From positions 35,361,917 to 35,425,916 of the forward strand of contig OZ026625.1 of NCBI GenBank assembly GCA_964020975.1: DNA of 64,000 nt, given 5' to 3'. The DNA comes from Hermodice carunculata. Taxonomy: Eukaryota > Annelida > Polychaeta > Eunicida > Amphinomidae. Under the pieces are notes generated by a model, which was given only the letters and a program-made list of their open reading frames with translations, made no database searches and was not told the DNA's origin. The stretch's first letter is position 1, and each line of letters starts with the position of its first letter. This document shows, one piece after another, positions 24,911-42,561 of the stretch. Made by a program: the position numbers and the translations under genes.

Positions 24911-25467
24911 TCAATACTAGAAAAGAAGATTTGCTTCACAGCAAATCTGTCTGGGTGCCTTCAAAATGAGAACAGTTTGAAATGCTACACTTTACCATTG
25001 TTCAACATAATGTAAATTTCGTGTATCAACCTAATTTTTAAAAATTAAAAATGTTCAGCTTTGGTTCTTGGTTCAAGGGATGTGACCATATCCCAAACTT
25101 ATAAAGTGAAGTTTGAATGATACTACTATCTATAATAGTTTTGAAGTTATTCAGCAGTTTAATTTTGTGTATTTGCCTAATTTGCATCAATTATAAGCCT
25201 AGAAGAACTTTGGTTTTATTGTGCATTGGGTGGGGCTATGCCACAAACCCATAAATTTAAGTTTGAATGGCACCTCTATAATAGTTTTGAAGGTATTAAA
25301 GATTTACATTATGCATATTCACCTAATTTGCATAAATTAAAATCCTGCAACTTTGGTTCATGGTTCATTGGATGCAGCTTTGCCGCAAACCTATAAATTG
25401 AAGTTGCAATGGCATTTTAACTTTTTTAATGCCCCTTATTAACATAATTTGAAATTCTACAACTATA

Positions 25468-27146
25468 CTGAACCAAACAAATAACGCAACCCTTAAACTT
25501 TTTAACTTCAATATTTATTGTAACTTTCATAACACAGAAAAAAATTAGATCCATATTCTGCAGTCTTTTTGGCATAACATGTGAAAAACAAAAACTTGAA
25601 ACTGTCAACGAGGGCGCGACCAGCTGGCAGTAAACAGGGCAACATTGATTTGTAAAGTTCACAAATTGGCATGTCCACTAATACTGTGTGTGACCACCAT
25701 CAGCATCTGTAAATGCTATTCAACGTCGGCGCATGGATGACACTAGCCGCTGCACCATCTGCCGGGGCACACGATCATATTCTTCTTGAAGAGCCTGGCG
25801 AAGCTGCTGGCGGTTGGGGGGCGTTGGATCCTGTCTCCGAACACGCTGGTCAAGGTAGTCCCAAAGATGCTCAATGGGATTGATATCAGGTGAGAAGGCT
25901 GGCCATGGCAAAACGTTAATTCCTTCTCCTTGTAGAAAATCCATCGTCAGTCTAGCGGCATGGGGCCGAGCATTGTCCTGTTGAAGCAAGTGGAGTTGGT
26001 GGTGTCTAGTGAAAGGGACAGCAACAGGCTGAAGGATCTCATCCCTGTAATGGGCAGCGTTAAGATTGCCTTCAATGAAGATTAGCTGGGTTTTGGCTGT
26101 GAATGAAATTCCACCCCACACCATCACTGATGCACCTCCAAATTGATCTGTTTCCAGCACACAGGCATCTGAGTAGCGTTCTCCCCTTCGTCGCCAAACA
26201 CGTGTCCTACCATCTGCATGATACAGGGTGAAGCGGGATTCATTGGTGAATAGCACATCCCTCCACTGTTGATGGGTCTATCGAGTATGGGCAATAGCCC
26301 ATTGTCGTCAGGCTTGCCTTCTTGCCTGTGTCAAAATTTGACCCCTGTAAGGACGCCTGGCGTGTAGATGGTGTTCTTGTAGTCTATTACGGACTGTCTG
26401 GGCAGATATTCTATTATTGGTTCTGCCAGGTGTCTGTTGTGCAGTTCTAGCGGCTGGTCGAGTTGTGTTCTGCAGATCTGTGTCTGTCTTGTGCAGGTGT
26501 GGTTTCTCTTGGTCTCCCAGGACGCTGTCTATCAGCTGTGGCCCCAGTCTCCTGGAATCTTGTAGCAAGTCTGGATATAGTGGATTTGTGGACTTGCAGT
26601 CTTCTTGCCACCTCGGCTGCAGATAAACCAGCCTGTAGCATGCCAATTCCTCTCTCCCGATCTACTGTTGATAATCGACCCATAGTTCTTGGAATACTGT
26701 GCCAAATGAATCCCATGCTGCCCTTTTATTGTCCGTGAGGGGCTACACCCAACCAGTAAAGGTGCGAATGTTTTAGTCATGTGGGTAACACTGAATCCTG
26801 CAGTTGTCCTTGATTCAGCACAACCACCAAACTTTGAAAGCCTCATATCCTCGCACACAGTTACGCTTGGGCTGATTTCAATGTGGCCTTTTCCTGTCCC
26901 AGAATCAAAGACTTGGCAACCTTAATTTCAGGTGTCAGAGACTTGCATGAAATAGCCTGCTGTAGTCACTCTTGATTCATGACAATGACCCCATGGCAAG
27001 GTCAGGGTACTCGACCTTGAGGTCACACTACTTGGTGCATTATTTTTGACTGATTTAACAACGGTTCGTATATTTCTGAACTTTAAATACAGTTCCAATG
27101 TGAAAATAAACCCAAATGAAAAAGTTGCGTTATTTGTTTGGTTCAG
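25468..27146 (-). mobile_element. Tc1-like transposon nested in E4
   Basis: Perfect 23-bp terminal inverted repeats (25468-25490 and 27124-27146, beginning CTGAACCAAACAAATAACGC) are flanked by TA on both sides. The length of about 1.68 kb is typical for Tc1/mariner. It contains one degenerate transposase gene on the minus strand. Its position inside E4 gives the order of events: duplication, then E4, then Tc1 (if copy B never had E4). Confidence 0.93.
25720..26716 (-). pseudogene. Tc1-like transposase, inactive
   Basis: The likely start is the Met of MGRLSTVDRERGIGMLQAG at about 26683. Domains in order: a helix-turn-helix (LSAAEVARRLQVHKSTISRL), a GRPR AT-hook-like motif, a second DNA-binding part, then the DDE catalytic domain (26256-25720) with LLQQDNARPH and SPDINPIEHLW. 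Spacing from the second Asp to the Glu is 34 residues, so it is a DD34E enzyme. It is dead. The N-terminal part is out of frame with the rest, two in-frame stops lie near 26265-26310, and the first catalytic Asp reads Asn (FTNESRF instead of FTDESRF). Confidence 0.92.
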
Positions 27147-28643
27147 TATATATTGTCTATTATAGTGGCAAGTGTCACAAAGGTATATATGCATATTGAA
27201 ATTTACAGTCCATCTGCAATAGTTTGGAAGATATGGCGCTTTTAAAATTTTTGTTGCCTCTAAAATTAGCATAATTTTAAACATCATGACTATTCCAAAT
27301 GAAATGTACAATTTCACTGGTAATGTCAGTCACCATGGCAAGTTTGGTGCTTTTTGGAAAAACAGTGTCTGAAAAAAACTCTGGACCAACTTGGTCAGAA
27401 AGAAAGAAAGACATTGGCCTTTTATTTCTTTGTTAATTTATCTGAGATGAAAGACCACCTGTCCTATGTGACCACTTTTGTATGGCATTAGGAGTGGTCT
27501 TAAATTGCAGGTACCACTGTACAGTGAAACCTCTCCACAGTAAGCACGCTCGCGACCAGAGAAAAGTGTCACTTCTGAGAGCTCAGCCCTTCTGGGGAGT
27601 ATTGATTGGTATATGTGCATGTACAGTGTACACACATTATAATTCAGAGGGATGTGTACACATGCAATACAAAACTGTTTTTGTTCCTGGATTACACAAA
27701 CAAATTTAAACAGATGCTGTCACAAAACTACATGTACATGTACCTGTGAACTGAGACATGCACTATACTGACTCAGTAAATGGCTATGAAGAACAGGCTA
27801 CATAAATCCAAACACTTTTTCAAAATTCATCAAGTTGTGAAAACAGTCATTCAGGACTGTAAGCTGTGTATGTAGTCTATTTTTAACAGAGGGTACACTC
27901 TGCCAGGCTTGTTCTGCCTAGAAGTCCGGTCCCTCTGATCCCATAGGACTCATGGAGCTGATAAGCCCAGCACACTCCTAGCCTCAGGCTAAAACAGACC
28001 AGATACCAGGACACTCGGACTGGTCAGTCTCAGTCATGGTGTACTTGCAGCTCTGTCCAGCATTAGTGTGAACATGCAGCAGATATGTTTCTTGCATGAA
28101 CAGAAAGAGATTCTCTGTATTTTATTGAGAACCTCATTACACAGTTGTTCAACAGTTGGGAGTTCCCCCACCTCCCATTTGACATAAGACCCAAACCTTT
28201 CAAGCCATACACCTAGCACTGCAGGCATGGCTAGAGGGCTGCCTATGAGACAGGTTCAAGTATCATGAATGCAAAATGGTTGCCTAGCACCACGGAGGCT
28301 TGTAATATGCAGTACAGCAGAATCCCTAGTCAAAATGTGGATTGTTGGGAAATTCAATGAATTTAGCATACACTAAAATTCCCCAACTTTTGTTAGCATG
28401 CAATTGGATTTGCCAGATGTCTCAAACCTATATGTGTAAGTTAGAACTTTGTGTCTATGTAAAATATTTTTGAAGATATAAAGCTTTTAAAATTTTAATT
28501 GCCCATAATTTGCATAATTTTAAACATCATGACTATTCCAAGTCAGGCGCCTAATTTCACTGGTGGGTCAGTCATAATGGCAAGTTTGGTGGTTTAAGGA
28601 ATAATAGTGTCCGAGAAAACCTCCGGACAAATTTGGTCGTAAA

Positions 28644-28696
<53 letters not shown>

Positions 28697-29199
28697 AAAA
28701 AGACTTCTTGGAAAAACAAAATGTCTCGGTTGGCACCCAGACATAGTTATCAAACATAATCTCATGTGTTTGTAATCTCGGTGTACTATAGGGCCATCCA
28801 GATTAAATTAATACGTTTAAATTAAAAACCGATCCAAACATATAAAAAGAAGCAGCTGAACATGTGGCTGACTGTATATGGGAAGAGTTCTTAACAAATA
28901 AACTAACTGTAACTGTGGATAAATCTCGTGTTGTCTATTTCAGTTAAAAAAAAAAAACCACAGTGCCTGGATCATTCAAAAATTTGAAAGTAAAATTTAC
29001 TTTAGTCTGCAGGGCTAGGTAGGGTTGTGCGTATCCGTCACTTACATCCCTCATGGGTATGTCTAGAACAATAACACATTTTATTGCATTAATGTCTAGT
29101 GTGCACAGCAAACAGACAATTACGTTTTTAACAAATATGAAACCCAATAAGAATACAAAGTTTTATGATTAATTCACTGTAATTCTGTGAGCCTACATT

Positions 29200-29420
29200 G
29201 GATTATGTACTGAACCACAGAGTGGACGGTTGGCTGAGCGGTAAGACGCTCGCCTTCGACCTCTGCTTCCCGGGTGTGATTCTCGTCCTGGGCAGCATGT
29301 GGAAAAAGTTCCTACCACTTTAACCGTGCCCGGTAGTTTTCTCTGAGTTCGTCGGTTTCCTCCAAGGTAGGAAGTATACGCCAAAATCCGTGCCATGGAG
29401 AGTGACTCGACAAGTCAATG
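29200..29420 (+). mobile_element. tRNA-derived SINE
   Basis: A-box TGGCTGAGCGG (about 29231-29241), a weak B-box GGTGTGATTC, then a conserved body TGTGGAAAAAGTTCCTACCA, AACCGTGC, GGTTTTCTCTGAGTTCGTCG and GGTTTCCTCC. A pol III promoter followed by such a central domain is typical of SINEs in marine invertebrates. A copy lacking the tRNA head lies at 41005-41130 in duplicate B. Confidence 0.75.
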
Positions 29421-29997
29421 CTTGACTTCTTTCACAATTCATGTAAAACAAATGTGTTTATACTTTTAACTAGATACACATGTCAGACGACACATTCACA
29501 TTGGTGGCGAGTCCTGTCTCGTGCATATCGCCTGGCAAGGAGGTGTCATTAAATACGTGTGGACCGATTCCTGTATCAACCAGGATACAATGTGTTGCTC
29601 TTGCACATATAACTACTTGAAAAGCATTTCCCCGGAAAAATGGTTGTCATATTCTCGAAATACCAACTGACTTTGAAATCATCATATTTAAACCAAGTTA
29701 TCCTTAATTCTAGAAATAATAGTGACACTGTTTGTGCATCCATCGATAGGCCCGCGTAATGGTGATGTTCATCGCTGTTGCCTGGCTGCAGGGCAGGCAC
29801 TCTTGGCGAGAAATACTTGTGTCGTGTTACTGATCACAGGAACGACGTGATATACAGCCTGTATATCATGGAAATGCCACCTTCAGCTTCACGTACCGCT
29901 GTTTACATCATCAGGTGGCTACTCCTGTCATACACTGTCCCTCATGGTACTGAAATATATGTAGACGTGACTTTTGAACAATGATCATAGTAGATAG

Positions 29998-31500
29998 AAT
30001 AATAATAATTTATTAGGAAAACTTTCCCTTCACAGCGGGGGCACCAACGGAACGGGGGAAATTCCACGATGCGTCCAAAATATATACAAATAATCAGGCA
30101 TCCTAATTATCAATCAAATAATCTTCGTTTGTTAAAATAAGTATAGTAACTATAAGTTATAATTGATGTCCGCCGCACCAAAACTAGAGATAAACCACTC
30201 ATTGGGATAAAACTCTAGAAAGTGTAAGGACATGTACATTATACATGTTTCACATACAATGCAGAACATATAGCTTCCAGCGTCATTATTACGAAAAAAA
30301 TCAGGTATATATACATTGGAGGAGGTCTATTTACAAGAGGTACATGTAAAACGATCATACAATCTGTCATTCCGAGAAGTCATTAAGTAACTGTCTCCTG
30401 TTATGCCAAGCCTCAACCAACTATGTTTTATTTGTTTGATCAAATAATTCACCAATGTCCTGTCCAAGATCATATGCGTGCTCGCCAAGGAACCAACATA
30501 CCTTATTTTTCAGGGAGGAGGCGGAAAAACACTGCCATGCCTGTTTACAATTCTCATTCAGAGAGTTGACTTCAAAATTTCCTTTTGCCTGTGACCTGAT
30601 ATCATTTAGTGCTGGGCAGACAAATAGAAAATGTGATAAATCTTCTCTACTTTCTATACATAAAGGACATCTTCCGTCTGATAAACCCCATCTTTCCAGA
30701 TCTTCCCCGACACCCAGACATCCAGTGCGGGCCAAAAATTTTAATCGTGCACCGGCAAAGTTATTTACATTAAACAGATAACTTTCACCGAAAGAGGACC
30801 GTTTAAACATTTGATACCATCTTAAAGACTTCTTCAAGTCTATTTCCTGGAAAAAGTCTAATTTATATGCTTCTAACGATAATTTTAAAAATCGTCCCAG
30901 CCATTCTGGATTCCTTGATTCCATGGCATGGTCTACGTTATTAAAGACCTTCTTAATTTCGTCAACATATGGCCAAATCTTATATTTATAAATATCCACA
31001 GTATTTGTCTCATTTTCTAGGGCAAACAAAATGAGTTTGCACATGCATAAATTTGTTGATTGACCCCTGTTTCGTTGCCTGCTAAACATCCGTTCTTGGC
31101 GGTCTACTACCCCCCCAGCTGGGGGCCAACATAGTGTATCGCCCCAAGAAAGTCTGCTTAGGAGGCAACCTGTTTCGTTGCAGAGAAAAGATGTTGAAAA
31201 CTGTAACCGTATCGATTAGTTTTCTTTCTTTGATCATATCTGAACATCTTGTTTTAATTAGCATTATCTGACGAGATCACCGAATTTATACTGAAATAGT
31301 TATCTTTATTTGTCCATCAAAACGTCTATCCCTGTAAAACCTGAAACAAGGAATACTGAAAGACTTTCCCTCTGTAACTTAGAAACAGCACCTGATTCCC
31401 ACATCCCAACTTTTATTATACTGTACCATGCCCAGCTGTGTCTACGTAAACTGCTTCTTTTGGTGTTTAACCTGCACCGCATCCTGATCACAATTTTTTG
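29998..31500 (-). mobile_element. LINE 3' portion (C-terminal RT region with zinc finger)
   Basis: The longest open part, 31089-30421 (222 codons), ends with CPLCIESREDLSHFLFVCPAL, the CCHC finger seen at the end of many LINE ORF2 proteins. Upstream pieces (31491-31306, 31264-31082) carry KLQRESLSVFLVSG..TGID, the usual block before that region. They are in other frames, so it is truncated and dead. The 3' end is at about 29998, with AATAAA and an (AAT)n-like tail. It is missing from copy B. Confidence 0.8.
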
Positions 31501-32852
31501 AAGATGTTCTAAAAACGGTTAATGTGCCAATTGGAATACAACGGTTAATGTGCCAATTGGAATATAACCTGATACATTCACCCAAGGTGCATGTCTTTCA
31601 ACTTTGAAATGGATCTGGTCTATGTAATTGAAGAACATAACGGGTGTGTACACTAGTGTTCCTATCTTACTCTTGCTAATATGTACTCTTACGGACCATT
31701 AAGTAATTACGAAAATTTCCTAAAATCTGGGAAATGACAGCATCACTCTACTACTTCATGAACAGCTTTGGTTGCAACGAGTCAAGCTATGTTCCCATAA
31801 GCTTTATAGTTAATCCAGCATGTGATTTGGGGGAAGAAACTTATAATTAAGAAACGCACAAAAATCAGACTTGAGTACAGCGCTATCTATTGAACTAATC
31901 ATGGTCTGCAGGTACCCAGGGGGTGTGTTTGTATAATGTTGACGAAATTGGCAAAGTGGTTCACGGACAGACATTTCAAAGATACTCCCAAAATGACCAA
32001 AAGCATTACTAAAAAAACAGAAAATATTGAGTCATGACCAAGATCTACCAAAGGAATAGTTCCAAGTCTGAAGTAGATCTAGTTCATGTTTAAAGAGGAA
32101 ATTAAATAAAAGTTGCATGCATATTAGCATTTGCGTACCATTGAAAATTCGAAGCAATCAGAAAATAACAGGACCACGTTGTGAATAGTTTTGGAAGAGA
32201 CTGCATAAGTTACATTCCCACGTTTCTAGAGAATCAACTGGAGGTGTCCCTATGCAATATCAAATCAATTGGTTAAACGGTTTCGTGGAAGAGTACTTTT
32301 CGAAAATTTGCCAAAAAAATGAATCAAAAATCATTGAAATTTCAAACATCATTGGAGCATGACCAACTGGAAATGGTTAGTACCTAACCGCCCACGGTAG
32401 AGATCCACGATCTCTGAAGTGGGTCAACGGTTTTGGAGAGGAAGTCAAAATCATAGATTGTAGACAGACAGACGGAAGACCGAGTTCCTCAACTGACTTG
32501 TCAGTCAGCTGAGGTAAAAGCTACGATTTATTACTTATGTGCTGCATCAATGTGTTCAGTTAAAACAGTTTGCATAATTTTAAGGGATAGTTTTGAAAGA
32601 AATCAACAACAAATTTCATAAATTTCAAAACAAAAAAGAAACAACAAACAAACAAACAAACCCGTTGTGTTGATTTTGTGGTCTTGTGCTTCGTGACGTG
32701 AGTGATTGGTGGCTGTTCTTGTTACTTCTAAACAGGGAGACAATCCTGAACTCATGAAAATGCACCTTTTGAAGATAAATATGCTATTTTCGAAGAAAAA
32801 TCGTGTAAATGGAAGTAATAAGTAAAAATTCAAGTTATAAACGTCCCGAATG
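31500..32852. other. End of copy A; no gene recognised
   Basis: Holds a 27-bp tandem duplication at about 31515-31566 (ACGGTTAATGTGCCAATTGG twice) and a near-perfect hairpin CTCAACTGAC/GTCAGCTGAG (32488-32513). From about 32470 it matches 42190-42561 of copy B. Confidence 0.6.
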
Positions 32853-33339
<487 letters not shown>

Positions 33340-33837
33340 TATTTGAATGTTCCACAAGAATGAAATTATCAGTTGACTGACAAACGTTTAGGTGACATGT
33401 TGCTCCTGATCACGGCAACTTTGATTTCATTAATCTTTGAGGTCATAATTAGCCCATCAATATATTGGGGAGAAATTGGAGATTTCTGGAGGCATAAGAG
33501 CGTGGAAGGCAAAAATATACAGCATTCAGACAAACAGCGAATACAGCAATGAAAGAGAAACTCAGAATGTCTGTAGATACCACGGTGGGGACTGTTTTTT
33601 TTTTTTTTTTTTTTTTTTTTAGCACAATGATAGCTCCCTCCTGTTTATCTTAACATTGCTGAAGAATCGCATTCCAGTTCCTTTTTATGTCAAGAACACA
33701 AAGGTCACATCCGCCGGCGTCCTGTTTTAAAGCAGATGTATTTCTGTAGGGCTGCATTTGTTCACTGTGGTGTCCACAGGACAGAGAACAACCGCAGATC
33801 ACGGTAACTCTGCACCCGTCCAACTCACCACAAGAAG

Positions 33838-38574
<4,737 letters not shown>

Positions 38575-39201
38575 GAAAATAAGCTACACCAACTACCTTT
38601 TAGCAAAGCAACTGAACATTCTGCCCTGGCTATTTCATTGCAGGAGGAGTGCACATTAAGAATTCATAGTTTTGTAATTTAGGATCGCAGATGAAATCAC
38701 TTGACAGTGATAACAGAACAAAAGTTTTAGTTTTACTGGCATATGAAAGAGCCCAAATAATGCAAAAGATCCCCATGAATTGCTAACTTTTGTGATTCTC
38801 TCGCTGGTGCAGCTGATACCTATAAGTGCAAATGCATAAAAGGTGCTGTATATGCTGAGCAGTAACGTGATATCACTCGGGTTCTGTAGGCATTTGAAAG
38901 ATTAAAAAAATGAAATAAAATGCATGAGAAAAGATCTTTGAGTTTGCTTTTTAGTGAATGGACGGATTGCTAAAATTGTTATTAAAATTACATTTTCATC
39001 TCTTTTAATAAAGTGCTGTGCAAACATTTGCACTCTTGCAAACGTTTTGAATTGAATCACCAGGTACTGGTGACAATATATGTATATATATATATATATA
39101 TACTTATTATTTGTGTCTTTTCGTCCTGAGCCACCCCGTGGTGGTCATTACCCTATTCTGTAGTCCGAGGTCGCTATACTCCATAAGCTAACCTGTCGCA
39201 C

Positions 39202-39202
<1 letters not shown>

Positions 39203-39290
<88 letters not shown>

Positions 39291-39303
39291 GTATATGTAT
39301 ATG

Positions 39304-39386
<83 letters not shown>
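39203..39386. repeat. (TA)n tract downstream of P450 copy B
   Basis: About 180 bp of TA with a few GTATATAT and ATAAAT interruptions (39281-39312). It corresponds to 23285-23375 of copy A, roughly doubled. Long Ile/Tyr open frames here are artefacts. Confidence 0.95.
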
Positions 39387-39389
<3 letters not shown>

Positions 39390-40019
39390 ACTGTGTGTTG
39401 CCTTCATTTCTCTCCAAGTTATTGGACAATGTTTTCTTCGCATGCTTCTCGTAAAAAAAAAACGATTAGCACATGTACTTGCAAATCAGGGATTCAGTTT
39501 GTTTTACAAAGTGTAATAACGAAGTATATCAGTGTCCGTATCTGGTATATGGGTAACTGCTGCCTACAGGAAGACATAGTATACAGGGGGTTGGTCTTTA
39601 GAAATAGCCAGTGCTTTCGCCATATTCTGGTGATACTGAAATTGCCTGTGGTGAAGCTATTTGTCTTTCGGCAGGCATGTGTGTCACAAACTGGGACAGT
39701 ATTCACCAGTGCAGGAAAGACAATACATGGTTTGGGCGGAGTACCTTGTGCAACGTGGCAATTTCCTTTCAATTTGAACTTGCAGTACAGTTCTAAATTT
39801 TGAGATCCAAAAAGTCAGGTACTCCTCTATGATTGGGATACAGGCCACAGTAATCCCTTGAGGTCTTACTGAATTCTTGACTTTGATTTTCCTCTGTATG
39901 TTGTCCCGAGACTCTCTCTTTGGTCGCCAATAGGCCACAAAACCAGTACACAGAGGGTGCTAAATAGGAAGGGAAACGTCCCTTCAGAACACGACGTGGA
40001 CTTGGAACATCTCTTTTGG

Positions 40020-40868
40020 GACCCATAAGGGATGGCCTGGAGCTTCATTTCCTGTACAGAGCAGCCCAATGCTTTGTCTGCAGAGTGCTGCCAAGAAAAA
40101 AACTGACAAATTACTCTGCACCCTCACGAACGATCTGCATATTACAATTCCAAAAAGTCAAGAAGTAAATATGAACAGGACAAAGCAAGAAGTAAATATA
40201 AACAGGACAGTACCAGAAGGCACCAACATCATCACATGCAATCTGAGCGTGGATGAGAATAAACTGTTCTACAACTGCGGACAATTAATCAAAAACAACA
40301 AAATAAAATCAGCTTTAATCCATCACCGCTAGAGTTTTTCCAAAACCAATGAAGACATAACGCATGAACTGGTATCAGACGTCGACCTGGATAGTATGAA
40401 ACTGACTGTAATAACAAACAATAAAACATGATGGACATAAAAGAAAAACGTATCAACAGTGCCAAAGAGAAAATTAAAATTTAAAATCAGAACCAGCTGA
40501 GCACAGAATCGGCAAATTATATCCGGATGTACCAGAACTTACTAGGTCGGGTACTCAGAAAATTTACTTATGGAAAATAAACGGTTCAGTAGATGTTTTT
40601 GTTCAACAAAGGATTTTGACACTAGAAAACGTTAAAATGCCAACCAAACAATAACATTATGGACTAAGAGGGCTGTCATTGACATACCTTAAGAGCTACT
40701 GGAACGAAAGGAAAGAGTACATCTTCTTAATATTGATGAGCAAGTTTTTCATTAATAAATACTAAATATGGTTTACATCGAGACTCAGTTCCTCACTTTT
40801 TGCTATTTCTGCTCTGTATCAATGGTATCAATAATTCACCAACATAGTTAAGATAGGATTTGTTTGGG
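40020..40868 (+). mobile_element. Degenerate LINE RT fragment, copy B
   Basis: Matches 24030-24910 of copy A. The GIRGLSLTYL-like string lies at about 40665-40700. It is equally broken, with different small indels. Copy B continues from here straight into sequence matching 28747 onward in A, showing the site before E4 inserted. Confidence 0.65.
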
Positions 40869-41004
40869 GATACAACCTCAATATTATCGAACATAGATCT
40901 CATGTGTTAGTCATCTCGATGTACTATAGGGCTATCCGGATTAAATAAATGCGTTTGAACTAAAACCCGATCCAAACATATGAATAGAAACAGCTGAACA
41001 TGGG

Positions 41005-41130
41005 TTTGATTCTCGCCATGAGCAGTATGTGGAAAAAGTTCCTACCACTTTAACCGTGCACGGTGGTTTTCTCTGAGTTCGTCGGTTTCCTCCACCACAG
41101 ACAAGTATACGCAACATCCGTGCCATGGCG
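41005..41130 (+). mobile_element. SINE body, copy B, lacking the tRNA head
   Basis: Carries TGTGGAAAAAGTTCCTACCA, AACCGTGCACGG and GTTCGTCGGTTTCCTCCACC as at 29275-29370, but the A-box part is missing and the left junction differs from copy A. Confidence 0.7.
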
Positions 41131-41178
41131 AGTGACTCGATAAGTCAATGCTTGAAGCATTGACTTATCGAGTCACTC
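41130..41178. repeat. Perfect 24-bp inverted repeat with 1-bp spacer, only in copy B
   Basis: Arms 41130-41153 (starting GAGTGACTCGATAAGTC) and 41155-41178 are perfect reverse complements around a single G. Copy A (about 29399-29430) has the left arm only, so the right arm is a local inverted copy. Confidence 0.9.
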
Positions 41179-41615
41179 CCATGCCTTGACTTCTTTCACA
41201 ATTTATGTATAACAAATGTGTCTATACTTTTAACTAGATACACATTTCAGACGACACAGTCACATTGGTGGCGAGTCTTGTCTCGTGCATATCGCCTGGC
41301 AAGCAGGTACCATTAAATACGTGTGGACAGATTTCTGTATCAACCAGGATATAGTGTGTTGCTCTTGCACATATAACTACTTGAAAAGAATTTCCCCGGA
41401 AAAGTGGTTGTCATATTCTCAAAATACCAACTGACTTTGAAATCATCATATGTGATCCAAGTGATCTTTTATTTCTTGAAATGATAGTGACACTGTTTGT
41501 GCATCCATCGATAGGCCCGCGCAGTGGTAATCTTCATTGCTGTTGCCTAGCTGCAGGGCAGGCACTCTGGCCAAGAAATGCTTGTGTCGTGTTACTGATC
41601 ACAGGAACGACGTGA

Positions 41616-42180
41616 AACTTGAAACTTTATTGCCACATCAAACATACAAACGTGATATTATGCAATATATACAAACATCCACACATATACACACAAGTTA
41701 CATTAACATCACATTTTCACAAAATCAAACGTATACACTTTAATGCAAAATACATAAGTACTGGCAAGAATAAGAAGAATTGTATTTGTCTTTTTGCCCA
41801 GAACCACTTCCTAGTAGTCAATATCCTATTCCGCAGTTCGAACTCTTTACTCTCCATAAGCTAACCTGTCCCTGTCTAACCTATATACATATGGAATTAC
41901 TATTGTCTATATTGCACACGTTCCTCTGTAATATTTTGACATAGGCTGTATCAGCCTAAATAGATTTAAGGGTCTTCAGCGGGTAACTACTCAACATGTT
42001 TCGGAGCCTTTTACCCGTACATGTCTCTCTGAGTAGCGGCTCCTTGTCTAAGCTAAATATTCAGCAAAGACAACCCACATACTAAAGAATAAATAAGAAC
42101 GTGGCAAATGATGAATTAGTTAAATACGTGAAGTTATGCTTATAATGCAGAGCTTCATTCCGCTTTTTTAAACCGGTCCT
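41616..42180 (+). repeat. Inserted dispersed repeat in copy B (family also at 47.24-47.66 kb)
   Basis: Begins GAAACTTGAAACTTTATTGC where copy A continues GATATACAGCC. It contains AATATCCTATTCCGCAGTTCG, CATAAGCTAACCTGTC, TACCCGTACATGTCTCTCTG and GCTAAATATTC in order. A reversed copy is at 47240-47660. The start resembles the complement of a LINE 3' end, but no coding part is visible. Confidence 0.6.
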
Positions 42181-42561
42181 CTCGGACGGAAGACCGGCTA
42201 TCCTATACCCTCAGCTGACTTCTCAGTCAGCTGAGGAAAAAGCTAGGGTTTGTTACTTAATATGTGCTGCATGAATGTGTTCAGTTAAAACAGTTTGCAC
42301 TATTTTAAGGGATAGTTTTGAAACAAATCAACAATGAATTTCATAAATTAAGAAAAAAGAAAGAAAACAACGTTGTGTTGATTTTCTTGTTTTGTGCCTC
42401 GTGACGTGAGTGATTGATGGCTGTTCTTGTCACTTCTTAACAGGGAGACAACCCTGAACTCATGAAAAAATCACTTTTTGAAGATAAATATGCTATTTTC
42501 GAAGAAAAAGTGTATAAATGGAAGTAATAAGTATAAATTGAAGTATTAAACGTCGCGAATG

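Larger units (their letters stand above)
24917..28746 (-). mobile_element. Helitron-like non-autonomous element E4, interrupted by a Tc1 transposon
   Basis: Reverse orientation. The 5' end, with ATGTCTGGG hairpin, is at 28746 and (TTTC)n is at about 28649-28697 (read as GAAA). A second TTTC block and internal repeats follow. The 3' end at 24917 has the perfect hairpin AGATTTGCT/AGCAAATCT (24927-24948) and CTAG. Without the nested Tc1 it is about 2.15 kb, close to E6. Copy B holds the empty site near 40868-40885 (CAATATTATCGAACATA), which places the insertion between A and T, the Helitron preference. No coding capacity of its own. Confidence 0.75.
14872..32852 (+). repeat. Tandem segmental duplication, copy A (about 18 kb)
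   Basis: From TACATTTTTGTAATTT at 14872 to ACGTCCCGAATG ending about 32852, the sequence is collinear with 32853-42561: 5' flank, all four P450 exons, introns, 3' flank, a LINE fragment, a SINE and the closing 350 bp. Copy A is longer because it holds pieces absent from copy B: 18009-18921, the LINE at 18976-20560, the Helitron-like element E4 with a nested Tc1 (24917-28746), and most of 29850-32455. Confidence 0.9.

Noticed and set aside
29215-29290. tRNA gene
   Set aside because: The A-box is good but the B-box is weak, no cloverleaf can be closed, and a SINE body follows at once.
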